This document shows, piece after piece, positions 1 through 6,316 of a stretch of 21,394 nucleotides of DNA. The translations under genes were made by a program, and so were the position numbers. Source of the stretch: an uncultured Clostridia bacterium (lineage in GTDB: Bacteria > Bacillota > Clostridia > Lachnospirales > Anaerotignaceae); NCBI GenBank assembly GCA_910583755.1, contig CAJTZO010000039.1, positions 1 through 21,394 on the forward strand, in the 5' to 3' direction. Below the pieces are notes generated by a model that saw only the letters and a list, made by a program, of their open reading frames with translations, was not told where the DNA came from and did no database searches. Each line of letters begins with the position of its first letter. Position 1 is the first letter of the stretch.

Positions 1-676
1 TCATCTGTGCACCTGTTTTAAATTCCAGCTCCGACAATGTTGTTTCCAATATATTTTGAAATCCACCACCGATAAATATAGTTGTAGGAAATTGATAGGG
101 ATATTCTATTTCTGCCAGTGTTGTTTCTGCTATAGGTCTAAATACAGCACCACCTATATATAATTTTTTTGGGGGCAATGGTAATTCAGAAGCAGTTTCT
201 GTATTTTGCTTGACACCTTCTGGACGTGGTACAATATAACCATTATGTACTAAATTTTTTTCTAAAGATGTCAAATTTCCTACTACAACAACATCCATTG
301 ACATATCCTGGTTATCTTTAATATACAATTGATAATCTGGAAATAAATTTCCCCACAATTCGTAAATGCTTGGAATCGTGCCATTCCAATGGTTAATACT
401 TATTTTTGCTTTAAGAATTGTTCTATACATATCGTCTTCTAATATCGAACTAACATTTTTTTCAGGCTGAAAGGTTAATTCTCTTTGTCTGCCTATCAAT
501 TCTCCTAAAATATCAAGTTGTTTTCCTTGTGCGTTACTTAAATCAAAACAAATATTTATTGTTTCAGCGCACTGTTCTATCTCTTGTACTTTCTTTAACA
601 AACAGTTGAGCCATTGCAGTAGCTTTGGTTTTCTATGTTCTGGAACTATCAAATCTAAATATTTTTTATTTTCCAT
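1..676 (-). CDS. DUF2612-type phage tail/baseplate protein (partial, C-terminus off window)
   Basis: An open frame runs from ATG at 674-676 to the window edge with no stop, giving about 225 residues (MENKKYLDLIVPEHRKPK...). It looks like the DUF2612 phage family found next to gpJ-like baseplate genes in clostridial phages. Recognisable parts are an N-terminal helical stretch, QLDILGELIGRQR, and VVVGNLTSLEKNLVHNGYI followed by VPRPEGV. It starts 8 bases after the stop of the gpJ-like gene and should be co-translated with it. It probably links the baseplate wedge to receptor-binding proteins encoded further left. Residues about 170-220 contain two similar units (LYIGGAVFRPIAETTLAEIE and IFIGGGFQNILETTLSELEF), a duplication in the C-terminal part. 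The ATG was chosen because it is the first start after the upstream gene. Confidence is good for a phage tail protein and moderate for the family. Confidence 0.75.
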   Translation of the reverse strand, partial: MENKKYLDLIVPEHRKPKLLQWLNCLLKKVQEIEQCAETINICFDLSNAQGKQLDILGELIGRQRELTFQPEKNVSSILEDDMYRTILKAKISINHWNGTIPSIYELWGNLFPDYQLYIKDNQDMSMDVVVVGNLTSLEKNLVHNGYIVPRPEGVKQNTETASELPLPPKKLYIGGAVFRPIAETTLAEIEYPYQFPTTIFIGGGFQNILETTLSELEFKTGAQM

Positions 677-684
677 ATGTTCAC

Positions 685-1869
685 CTACAATACCACAATT
701 TCAATATTTTCTATTTTTCCTTTTGTGACTTCCTGAAACAATATTTCCATATCTTCCGTTTTTTGATTTTGTCTTTCTGTACCAGCTTTTACTTCTACAA
801 TCGAAAAAGAAGGGATTTTTAAATCTTGCATGGCATATAAAGCGACACCCCATAAAGCAGAAATAGATAAATTATCCCCTATTCTTAACCCGTTTAAATA
901 TTCTGTTACATTCTGTTTTATTTTTTCTTCCAATTCTACTGTATAGCCATATAACGCCTTTATTGTGATAGTGACAAAAATATCTTTATAGACTGGTCTA
1001 AAAAAAGAAATCATTATTTGTTGTTCTTTTCCATAACAGTCAAGCGTTGTAACAGCTATCTTTTCTGTACCATAAGTTCCAGTACCTGGCGTTTTTCTTA
1101 AATAAATTTCTTTTGCAATCTCTTGATTGTCACCACCTTCCACTACTACAGCAATACTATGTCCTGGTATGCCGTTTTCATCTGGTGCACTATCAAAATT
1201 TTCATACACTCTTTGTCTTATCACGCCACTGATTTCAGCAATTCCTCCAATCGTTCCCTCCAGCACTGTTTTTGACGGTTTACAAGTGCTAATACTTTGT
1301 CTTGCTCTCAAATTTCCATCTGTTTCAAATGCTTGCCCTTTGATAGCATCTTGCCTATTGATAACACTTTCCCAACCTGCTGTAGGTGTACCTATTTTAC
1401 AAATTTCATTTGCTTTTGCGGTATGGTCAAATTCCTGACAGATAGCTGTTACTGTTAATTTTCCGCTTTCTGGTATCCTTACTATTTTAGGTAAATCCCA
1501 TTTTACACCCTGTATATCTTCTGCTATGCCATCTGTAATTTGTGTTTTCGGTGTCCCTGTTAGGAACACATCACATGTACTTTTTGTTTTGACCTTTCTT
1601 TTCATACCATTTATTTTTACAATACTATCTAAAGCAGAACCGCTTGCTGTTTTGGGACTTCTATTTTCATAGACACTTTGCAATAATTCCATAGCATCAT
1701 ATAGTTTAGATGCTTGTGCAGATATGATTTCATAGTCCTGACTATCATTTTCCAAATAAACATCAGAGCCAAAAATAGATTTTGCATTTTCCACTAAATC
1801 TTCTACAATATCTGTATATCTTGGTATATGGATTCCTTTTTCATCTATATAAGGCTTAAAATAACTCAC
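685..1869 (-). CDS. Baseplate J-like (P2 gpJ / Mu gp47 / XkdT) wedge protein
   Basis: This 394-residue protein begins VSYFKPYIDEKGIHIPRYTD, the typical opening of gpJ-like baseplate wedge proteins of Gram-positive myophages. Further matching parts are SGSALDSIVKINGMKRK, a region near residue 200 with TVLEGTIGGIAEISGV, and GHSIAVVVEGGDNQEIAKEI. These proteins form the baseplate periphery and respond to receptor binding. The open frame extends up to 1929, but that start would overlap the previous gene and has no ribosome site. The GTG at 1867-1869 follows an AGGAGGTG Shine-Dalgarno (about 1877-1885) at good spacing and gives the family's usual N-terminus, so GTG is chosen. The gene follows the gp25-like wedge gene and precedes the DUF2612 gene. 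Confidence 0.9.
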   Translation of the reverse strand: MSYFKPYIDEKGIHIPRYTDIVEDLVENAKSIFGSDVYLENDSQDYEIISAQASKLYDAMELLQSVYENRSPKTASGSALDSIVKINGMKRKVKTKSTCDVFLTGTPKTQITDGIAEDIQGVKWDLPKIVRIPESGKLTVTAICQEFDHTAKANEICKIGTPTAGWESVINRQDAIKGQAFETDGNLRARQSISTCKPSKTVLEGTIGGIAEISGVIRQRVYENFDSAPDENGIPGHSIAVVVEGGDNQEIAKEIYLRKTPGTGTYGTEKIAVTTLDCYGKEQQIMISFFRPVYKDIFVTITIKALYGYTVELEEKIKQNVTEYLNGLRIGDNLSISALWGVALYAMQDLKIPSFSIVEVKAGTERQNQKTEDMEILFQEVTKGKIENIEIVVL

Positions 1870-1883
1870 AAAACAAACACCTC

Positions 1884-2222
1884 CTAAACGTCTATCAAAA
1901 CTGTACCATATACTGTTTCTACAACACAATTTGCACTATAAACGCGATTTTGAAAGGTACTCTCATAGCTTTTGATTTCCCTGACATCTTTTGTTTCTGC
2001 AATTCGCTCTGAAATCAGCATATCTATCATTTCTCTATTGTCCCCATAAGCACCTAATATTTTTTCAAATAAAGGTAATCCATCCTCTGTATTTTCCCAC
2101 CATTGCCCATAAAGCAAATCTAATCTTGTTTTGATTGCCTGTGCAACAGCTTCTTTTCCTTGCTTCATTTTATTTTGCCCTAATGTATAATCTCCCTGTT
2201 CATCTAATGCTCTGTACTGCAA
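1884..2222 (-). CDS. gp25/gpW-like baseplate wedge protein
   Basis: This is a small protein of about 112 residues (QYRALDEQGDYTLG...). It resembles the T4 gp25 / P2 gpW class of baseplate wedge proteins: an N-terminal 'RALD..GDY.LG' strand, then EAVAQAIKTRLDLLYGQWWENTEDGLPLFEKILG, the core helix with the conserved W and the 'dGlP' turn. It sits between the spike and gpJ-like genes, the usual place. The start is uncertain: GTG at 2229-2231 overlaps the purine-rich AAGGAAGTG ribosome site, whereas TTG at 2220-2222 lies 7 bases after it, so TTG is preferred. The two choices differ by three residues. Confidence 0.8.
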   Translation of the reverse strand: MQYRALDEQGDYTLGQNKMKQGKEAVAQAIKTRLDLLYGQWWENTEDGLPLFEKILGAYGDNREMIDMLISERIAETKDVREIKSYESTFQNRVYSANCVVETVYGTVLIDV

Positions 2223-2239
2223 AAAAATCACTTCCTTAT

Positions 2240-2929
2240 TTACTGGGGAGGCTGTGTATTTTCTCCACCTGTTTGTACTCCACCATGTCTATGCCCTGCA
2301 AAAGAGATTCCCCCTATTGTTGCATTTCCTGTAATCTCTGCATTTCCTTTTATCACTGTACTACCATCTGTACCAATATGACTGCCATTTACTGTTGTTG
2401 CACCAATGATATTTGTATTTCCTTCTATTCTGATGTTTTTTGATTTTAACAATATTCCTTGCTCTGATAGTTGTATATAATCGGTACCGCTATCATTTCT
2501 AAGTTGTACCCCTTCCATAGAAAAATTTTTAATTGCTTTTGGTATACTTGTAATACCTAAAATTGCACAGGCATCCGATAAATCATGCCGCCTTTTTTCT
2601 GCCTGATTTTGTATCCCACCGGACTGCCACCAGCTATCAATACACATATCAGAAAATACAAGCAAACATTCATCCCCTGTTTTTACGGGAAATGTTAAGC
2701 TGTATCCGCCTGCCTTTGGAAACTGTACCGGAACATCAGAAAGTTCTGGTAGAGATACAAATTTTCCTTGTAAAGTATCTTTGATAGTTGGCTGTACAGA
2801 TGCGGTTTGTTTTTGTGGGTCAAACTGCACAATCATTGCAGGAATTGCTACTCTAATATGATTCAAATAACTTTCTACCATTACCTTTAAGGCTTCTTCC
2901 TTATCTCCTATCCATTCACTTATATTCAT
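2240..2929 (-). CDS. Gp138-like baseplate central spike protein
   Basis: A 229-residue protein with the Gp138-type spike layout. The N-terminal OB-like domain (about residues 20-120) includes PAMIVQFDPQKQTASVQPTI and FPVKTGDECLLVFSD..IDSWWQSGG, followed by RRHDLSDACAILGI. The C-terminal region is a repetitive beta stretch (NIRIEGNTNIIGATTVNGSH..., STVIKGNAEITGNATI) typical of a trimeric beta-helix. It ends with an apex segment GISFAGHRHGGVQTG; the HRH triplet fits the His cluster that binds iron at the tip of P2 gpV and phage phi92 gp138. The protein should form the membrane-piercing tip below the tube. ATG follows an AGGAGA site. Neighbours (hub upstream, wedge downstream) agree. Confidence 0.88.
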   Translation of the reverse strand: MNISEWIGDKEEALKVMVESYLNHIRVAIPAMIVQFDPQKQTASVQPTIKDTLQGKFVSLPELSDVPVQFPKAGGYSLTFPVKTGDECLLVFSDMCIDSWWQSGGIQNQAEKRRHDLSDACAILGITSIPKAIKNFSMEGVQLRNDSGTDYIQLSEQGILLKSKNIRIEGNTNIIGATTVNGSHIGTDGSTVIKGNAEITGNATIGGISFAGHRHGGVQTGGENTQPPQ

Positions 2930-2939
2930 ACCTGGTCTC

Positions 2940-3854
2940 CTATCTCATACAATCTCCTGTTACCGGAACTGCTCCGGTTTGTGCAATTGCTGTAAATTCT
3001 GTATACCATTCGTCCCCTCTGCTATCCCCTTTATGGGTCAATTTAATAATCTTAAAAATACCAGAACCTTCTATATTTTTTATTTCATTTTCTTTGCCTG
3101 CCTTTTGACGCTGAATAGAAGATAAATCAATAGCAATCATTTTATTCAAATCCAAGAGTGGATTTAAAAGACAAGTTGCTTGAATCCCTTCCTCTGTTTG
3201 TTCTGGCATCCCAATCAAACCACTTTTGCCACTTAATTTTATAATTTCATCAGAAGGCAAATCCATTGCTTTTACAAATTCAATTTTATTATTATTGATA
3301 TAAAAAGCTGCCTGTTCACTTTTTGCTATCTGTCTAAAATAATCCCTTGTTAAGCCAAAAAATGCCTTTCCCCTTGGCAATGCTGCTTGACTTAAATTAT
3401 CAGAAAGCTGTTCTATTTCTAAAGCATTTGTAGATTGCTTTGCTATATTTTCCAACACATCTCTTGGTGTTTGTCCTGCTCGAAAAGAAGCATTAATAAT
3501 GCCCTTGTTATAAAACAAATCTCCATCTTGTGATACCAATGTTAAGGTATAGGTTGTATTATCCTCTTTTCCCCGTAAAGGCTGCACAATGTCCCCCGAA
3601 AAAATAAGACCATACTGTGGACTTTGATAACCAGCCTCCAGTATGACCTTTGCACCTTCTTTTATAATACTATTTTCTGTTTGTGCAGATAAGTTATATA
3701 ATACAATCTCTGCATAGTTTGGTGTTTCAGATAATGATTTTTCAATTTGAAAGGTACAGCGTAATGTAGATACATCCATTCCTATACCATTTACATCACT
3801 GACAATCACTCTGTATTTTCTGCCAAAAAGTACATTCTCCTTAAATTCATTCAA
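2940..3854 (-). CDS. Baseplate hub protein (gpD / Mu gp44 / T4 gp27-like role)
   Basis: A 304-residue protein (MNEFKENVLFGRKYRVIVSD...). The order is a first barrel-like domain (TLRCTFQIEKSLSETPNYAEIVLYNLS), then VILEAGY...GLIFSGDIVQPL, TLTLVSQDGDLFYN and a central TPRDVLENIAKQ segment. Such segments are typical of hub proteins that form the ring joining tail tube and spike. It lies directly upstream of the Gp138-like spike gene, its expected partner, and its start overlaps the end of the plug gene by 8 bases. A GGGGGG purine run precedes the ATG. No lysozyme or peptidase domain is seen, so this looks like a purely structural hub. Confidence 0.8.
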   Translation of the reverse strand: MNEFKENVLFGRKYRVIVSDVNGIGMDVSTLRCTFQIEKSLSETPNYAEIVLYNLSAQTENSIIKEGAKVILEAGYQSPQYGLIFSGDIVQPLRGKEDNTTYTLTLVSQDGDLFYNKGIINASFRAGQTPRDVLENIAKQSTNALEIEQLSDNLSQAALPRGKAFFGLTRDYFRQIAKSEQAAFYINNNKIEFVKAMDLPSDEIIKLSGKSGLIGMPEQTEEGIQATCLLNPLLDLNKMIAIDLSSIQRQKAGKENEIKNIEGSGIFKIIKLTHKGDSRGDEWYTEFTAIAQTGAVPVTGDCMR

Positions 3855-4203
3855 TAGTATCCCCCCATATCAATATAAAATCTGTTCCTAAGTTTGTTAC
3901 ATCTGGATTTTCCTTTTTGATAGATTCGTTGACTTTGACAACATACATAGAACCGATTTTTAAATAGCTGTATTGTTCTAAAACATTTGCTGCTGGATAT
4001 TCACTTGCCAATAAAGGTAACCCTGAAAGTATCCTTTCCCCTGTATTACCATTTGCAATATCTATATTCCAATATTCTCCCACACTGTTATATCGTATGG
4101 TCAATAAAAAAGAAATGTTTTTGTTATCAATCGGTACTTTTACCTGCATTTGTTGATTTGGCTCTGTTGTAAGTGGTATCATACAGTAGTTGTATTCTTC
4201 CAT
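3847..4203 (-). CDS. Phage baseplate plug protein (Pam3 gp18-like)
   Basis: A 118-residue protein resembling the baseplate plug family known from cyanophage Pam3. Features are MIPLTTEPNQQMQVKVPIDNKNISFLLTIRYNSVGEYWNIDI, then a G-rich turn and LGTDFILIWGD at the C-terminus. Family members close the central channel of the simple myovirus baseplate. An AGGTGA ribosome site precedes the ATG and the stop overlaps the hub start. The gene is separated from the upstream Dit-like gene by the stalk-domain cassette and its terminator, so its transcription depends on read-through or antitermination. Confidence 0.78.
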   Translation of the reverse strand: MEEYNYCMIPLTTEPNQQMQVKVPIDNKNISFLLTIRYNSVGEYWNIDIANGNTGERILSGLPLLASEYPAANVLEQYSYLKIGSMYVVKVNESIKKENPDVTNLGTDFILIWGDTIE

Positions 4204-4231
4204 ATTCTCACCTGCTTTTCATTTTAAGGCA

Positions 4232-4260
4232 ATAAAAAAAACACCTTTCGGTGCTTTTTT
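4232..4260 (-). terminator. Intrinsic terminator of the stalk-domain gene
   Basis: Read on the minus strand: an A-run, GCACC, loop GAAA, GGTG, then eight T. The core is a 4-bp G/C stem (4242-4245 with 4250-4253) with a one-base mismatch and flanking A:T pairs. It starts four bases after the stop of the exported protein gene. The A-run and U-run make it potentially bidirectional. It stands upstream of the plug, hub, spike and wedge genes. Confidence 0.85.
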
Positions 4261-4263
4261 TAT

Positions 4264-4812
4264 TTAATATTGTGCTAGTATATTCCAAAAATCTTCAAAT
4301 AGGCTTTCCCCACCTTCTAGCCATACTTGATAATCCTCTGCTGTTAATAACGTTAATGTAATAGGGTCTAATCTTCTAAGTGTTTCTTCTATTATATCAT
4401 ATCCTGGTTTATTTTTTATTTCTTCTATTGATTGTGCTATCTCAGGCAATTCAACAAGCATACCCTCATGTATTGAATTTACAACTTCTTGAATTTCTTT
4501 TTCTGTTTCTGGGTCAAATGTCTTTGTAATACCATTACCATTTATCACAACAGCATTTCTTGAACTATCCCAATCGACTGTATATCCCATAGCTTCTAAT
4601 ACAGCTCTTACTGGCATATAATTACTAGCATTTTTTTCTCCTTCTTTTACAACTGAAACCATAGGCTGTGAAAGCGTTAATGCCTGTCCGTTATAAATTA
4701 CTTGATTCTCATTGAATGTAGCTGTTTTAATGCTTCCTGCTGCAAATACTGTTGTTAATCCTATTGCTCCAATTACCACACCTGTTACAAGTCCTTTTAA
4801 ATACTCTTTCAC
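4264..4812 (-). CDS. Exported copper-amine-oxidase-N / stalk-domain protein (moron gene)
   Basis: A 182-residue protein. Residues 1-25 form a Sec signal peptide: charged MKEYLK, hydrophobic LVTGVVIGAIGLTTV, and a likely cleavage after FAA. Residues about 34-92 match the copper amine oxidase N-terminal domain (stalk domain) seen in many Clostridia and Bacilli exported proteins: NGQALTLSQPMVSV..., YMPVRAVLEAMGYTVDWDSS, RNAVVING. The remaining 90 residues are helical and acidic with no recognised motif. Translation begins at GTG (4810-4812) after a GGGGGA site. The gene has its own promoter upstream and terminator downstream, unlike its structural neighbours. That makes it a moron candidate, perhaps a host-surface protein expressed in the lysogen. 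No virion role is evident, though an extracellular or envelope location is likely. Confidence 0.85.
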   Translation of the reverse strand: MKEYLKGLVTGVVIGAIGLTTVFAAGSIKTATFNENQVIYNGQALTLSQPMVSVVKEGEKNASNYMPVRAVLEAMGYTVDWDSSRNAVVINGNGITKTFDPETEKEIQEVVNSIHEGMLVELPEIAQSIEEIKNKPGYDIIEETLRRLDPITLTLLTAEDYQVWLEGGESLFEDFWNILAQY

Positions 4813-4837
4813 TTTAAATATCCCCCTTCAAATAACA

Positions 4838-4876
4838 TGATATTATAAATATATCACATTTCTACAAAAGTTACAA
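4838..4876 (-). promoter_or_regulatory. Promoter of the stalk-domain gene, with overlapping inverted repeat
   Basis: On the minus strand: -35 TTGTAA (4871-4876), 17-bp spacer, -10 TATATT (4848-4853), with a second TATAAT (4842-4847) just after. An inverted repeat TGATAT...ATATCA (arms 4851-4856 and 4838-4843, spacer 7) overlaps the -10 and could be an operator. It lies immediately past the stop of the Dit-like gene. Confidence 0.6.
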
Positions 4877-4879
4877 TGT

Positions 4880-5530
4880 TTAATGACCATGTAAAAAATC
4901 TTTAAATGCACCATCTGGGGTTATTCTTTCTAAAGCTGACTTATTTACCACTTTTTCTTCCACTTTTTTCTGTACTGGTTTTGAGATATTCTTTTTGGGG
5001 ACAGGCTGCACGGTTCCTTTTTTGGTTGAACCTGTTTTTTGCGGCTCTGCACTTGTTTTATTTTCAATGACAACAGTTTGTGTCTTTGCTGTAATAATTT
5101 CTGTTAATGTCACTGTTACCCTTAGACCAAACAAAGTAGTATAATCATCTGGTGCTGTAATATTTTCAATCAGCATATTTTTGTATGTTTTTAGTCTTGT
5201 ATGTACAGTCAAAGGGGTTCTTTCTGCCTGTAATCTCAAAAGGGTATCATAGGCACTGACAGAACGGGTATATTTTTGCCGAAACTGTCCAAAAATATAA
5301 CTAACACAAGCGTCACTCATGCCAATTTCCATTGTAAGCGTTTGTGGCTCTAAATAGGCATGGTCTGCGATATTTGCTCCTTCTTCTACAGGATGGCTTG
5401 TAATCGTGAGCTTGCTGGTATGGTCTACCTTTAAAAAAGCATCGAAAAAATAGCCTTCTATATTTGTTTTAATTCCTACTAACTGTGGTATATCTTCCTC
5501 TCTGTAAGGTGGTACACCATAAGAAGCCAT
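4880..5530 (-). CDS. Dit-like baseplate/tail protein
   Basis: A 216-residue protein. Residues about 15-155 resemble the Dit-like N-terminal domain of phage tail proteins: GYFFDAFLKVDHTSKLTITSHPVEEGANIADHAYLEP, then MEIGMSD, a YDTLLRLQAERTPLTVHTRL segment, and a beta-rich LIENITAPDDYTTLFGLRVTVTLTEI. In myophages of this layout the protein joins the tube end to the hub. Residues about 158-200 form a Lys/Pro-rich linker, with a short C-terminal segment (ERITPDGAFKDFLHGH). The usual LysM domain of XkdP-type proteins is not obvious here. GAGGGG precedes the ATG. The gene sits between the higBA-like terminator and the stalk-gene promoter. Confidence 0.75.
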   Translation of the reverse strand: MASYGVPPYREEDIPQLVGIKTNIEGYFFDAFLKVDHTSKLTITSHPVEEGANIADHAYLEPQTLTMEIGMSDACVSYIFGQFRQKYTRSVSAYDTLLRLQAERTPLTVHTRLKTYKNMLIENITAPDDYTTLFGLRVTVTLTEIITAKTQTVVIENKTSAEPQKTGSTKKGTVQPVPKKNISKPVQKKVEEKVVNKSALERITPDGAFKDFLHGH

Positions 5531-5551
5531 GCTATCCCCTCTTTCTGCAAT

Positions 5552-5581
5552 AAAAAAACACCTACTAAAAAAAGTAGATGT
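5552..5581 (-). terminator. Intrinsic terminator of the higBA-like module
   Basis: On the minus strand a 9-bp stem ACATCTACT / AGTAGGTGT (one G-U pair; arms 5573-5581 and 5558-5566), a six-base loop and a run of seven T. It begins inside the antitoxin stop codon, so it ends the toxin-antitoxin transcript before the Dit-like gene. Confidence 0.88.
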
Positions 5582-5871
5582 TACAATTTTTGTTTTGGAA
5601 CAAATTCTAATTTTAATACCATATTCATTCCTTCTGCAAGGCGTTCTAATAACTGTAATGTTGGATTGCTATTTCCTGTTTCTAATTTACTAATGTCCGC
5701 CTGGTCAATTCCAGTTCTTTCAGCAAGTTGTTTTTGTGTTAAATTGTTTGCTTTTCTAGCGTCAATAATTGCTTGAATAATATTAAATTCTGTTTCTAAT
5801 GCTTCATATTCTTTTTTAAACTCTGGATTTTTCATATGTTCTTCTAGCAGTTTATCAAAATCATCATACAT
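5581..5871 (-). CDS. HigA-like XRE-family antitoxin
   Basis: A 96-residue protein. Residues 1-30 are an acidic helical arm (MYDDFDKLLEEHMKNPEFKK) and residues about 34-90 a Cro/C1-type helix-turn-helix: IIDARKANNLTQKQLAERTG, IDQADISKLETGNSNPTLQLLERLAEG. It is the second gene of a toxin-first pair, 12 bases after the toxin stop, with an AGGAGG site before its ATG. This order is the classical higBA layout, in which the antitoxin binds the promoter and represses the pair. The near-palindrome in the promoter spacer is the natural binding site. Assignment to HigA rather than a related RelB/XRE group rests on the partner and gene order. Confidence 0.88.
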   Translation of the reverse strand: MYDDFDKLLEEHMKNPEFKKEYEALETEFNIIQAIIDARKANNLTQKQLAERTGIDQADISKLETGNSNPTLQLLERLAEGMNMVLKLEFVPKQKL

Positions 5872-5883
5872 AAAAAATTCCTC

Positions 5884-6231
5884 CTATATTCTTTTTATAT
5901 AATCCTCTCGATATTTCTTTGCAAGTTCTATTTCTTTTGATGGTGTTTTTTGTGTTTTCTTTATAAAACCATTTGTTAATATAATTCTTCTTCCTACCAT
6001 AAAAAAATATAATATTCTTGTAATATCATTTTTTTGTTGTACACGAAGTTCTAAAATACCATCTTGTAATACTTTTGTATAGGGTTCTCTTAATTCATAT
6101 CCATTTTTTCTTAATAAACCAATCGAACGAATCACTTTTGCCTGCATTTTTATATCTAAAGAATTAATAAATTCACTTACAGGAATTGTTCCATCCTCTT
6201 TTTGATATAATATAATTTTAAATTCCTCCAC
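5884..6231 (-). CDS. HigB/RelE-superfamily toxin (phage Gp49-like)
   Basis: A 115-residue protein of the Gp49-like/HigB group: FKIILYQKEDGTIPVSEFINSLDIKMQAKVIRSIGLLRKNGY, LREPYTKVLQDGILELRVQQKNDITRILYFFMVGRRIILTNGFIKKTQKTPSKEIELAKKYREDY. The 'ELR' strand, the 'R.LYF' strand and 'GFIKKTQKTP...E...A' are the family's signature. Such proteins are ribosome-dependent mRNA endonucleases neutralised by the adjacent HTH antitoxin. The start is GTG at 6229-6231 with AAGGA about 9 bases upstream. The pair has its own promoter and terminator and interrupts the tape measure to Dit-like order. Confidence 0.88.
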   Translation of the reverse strand: MEEFKIILYQKEDGTIPVSEFINSLDIKMQAKVIRSIGLLRKNGYELREPYTKVLQDGILELRVQQKNDITRILYFFMVGRRIILTNGFIKKTQKTPSKEIELAKKYREDYIKRI

Positions 6232-6272
6232 TTATTTTCATTCCTTATAATAAAGAGATAACTTTTTATTTT

Positions 6273-6301
6273 AGTATATGGTATATATCCCATATTGTCA
6301 A
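6273..6301 (-). promoter_or_regulatory. higBA-like promoter with palindromic operator in the spacer
   Basis: On the minus strand: consensus -35 TTGACA (6296-6301), exactly 17 bp, -10 TATACT (6273-6278). The 20 bases at 6276-6295 (plus strand ATATGGTATATATCCCATAT) match their own reverse complement at 18 of 20 positions. The dyad therefore fills the spacer and touches the -10, where a bound HigA-like dimer would block RNA polymerase. Autorepression is inferred. Confidence 0.82.
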
Positions 6302-6316
6302 CTTATTTTATTTATG

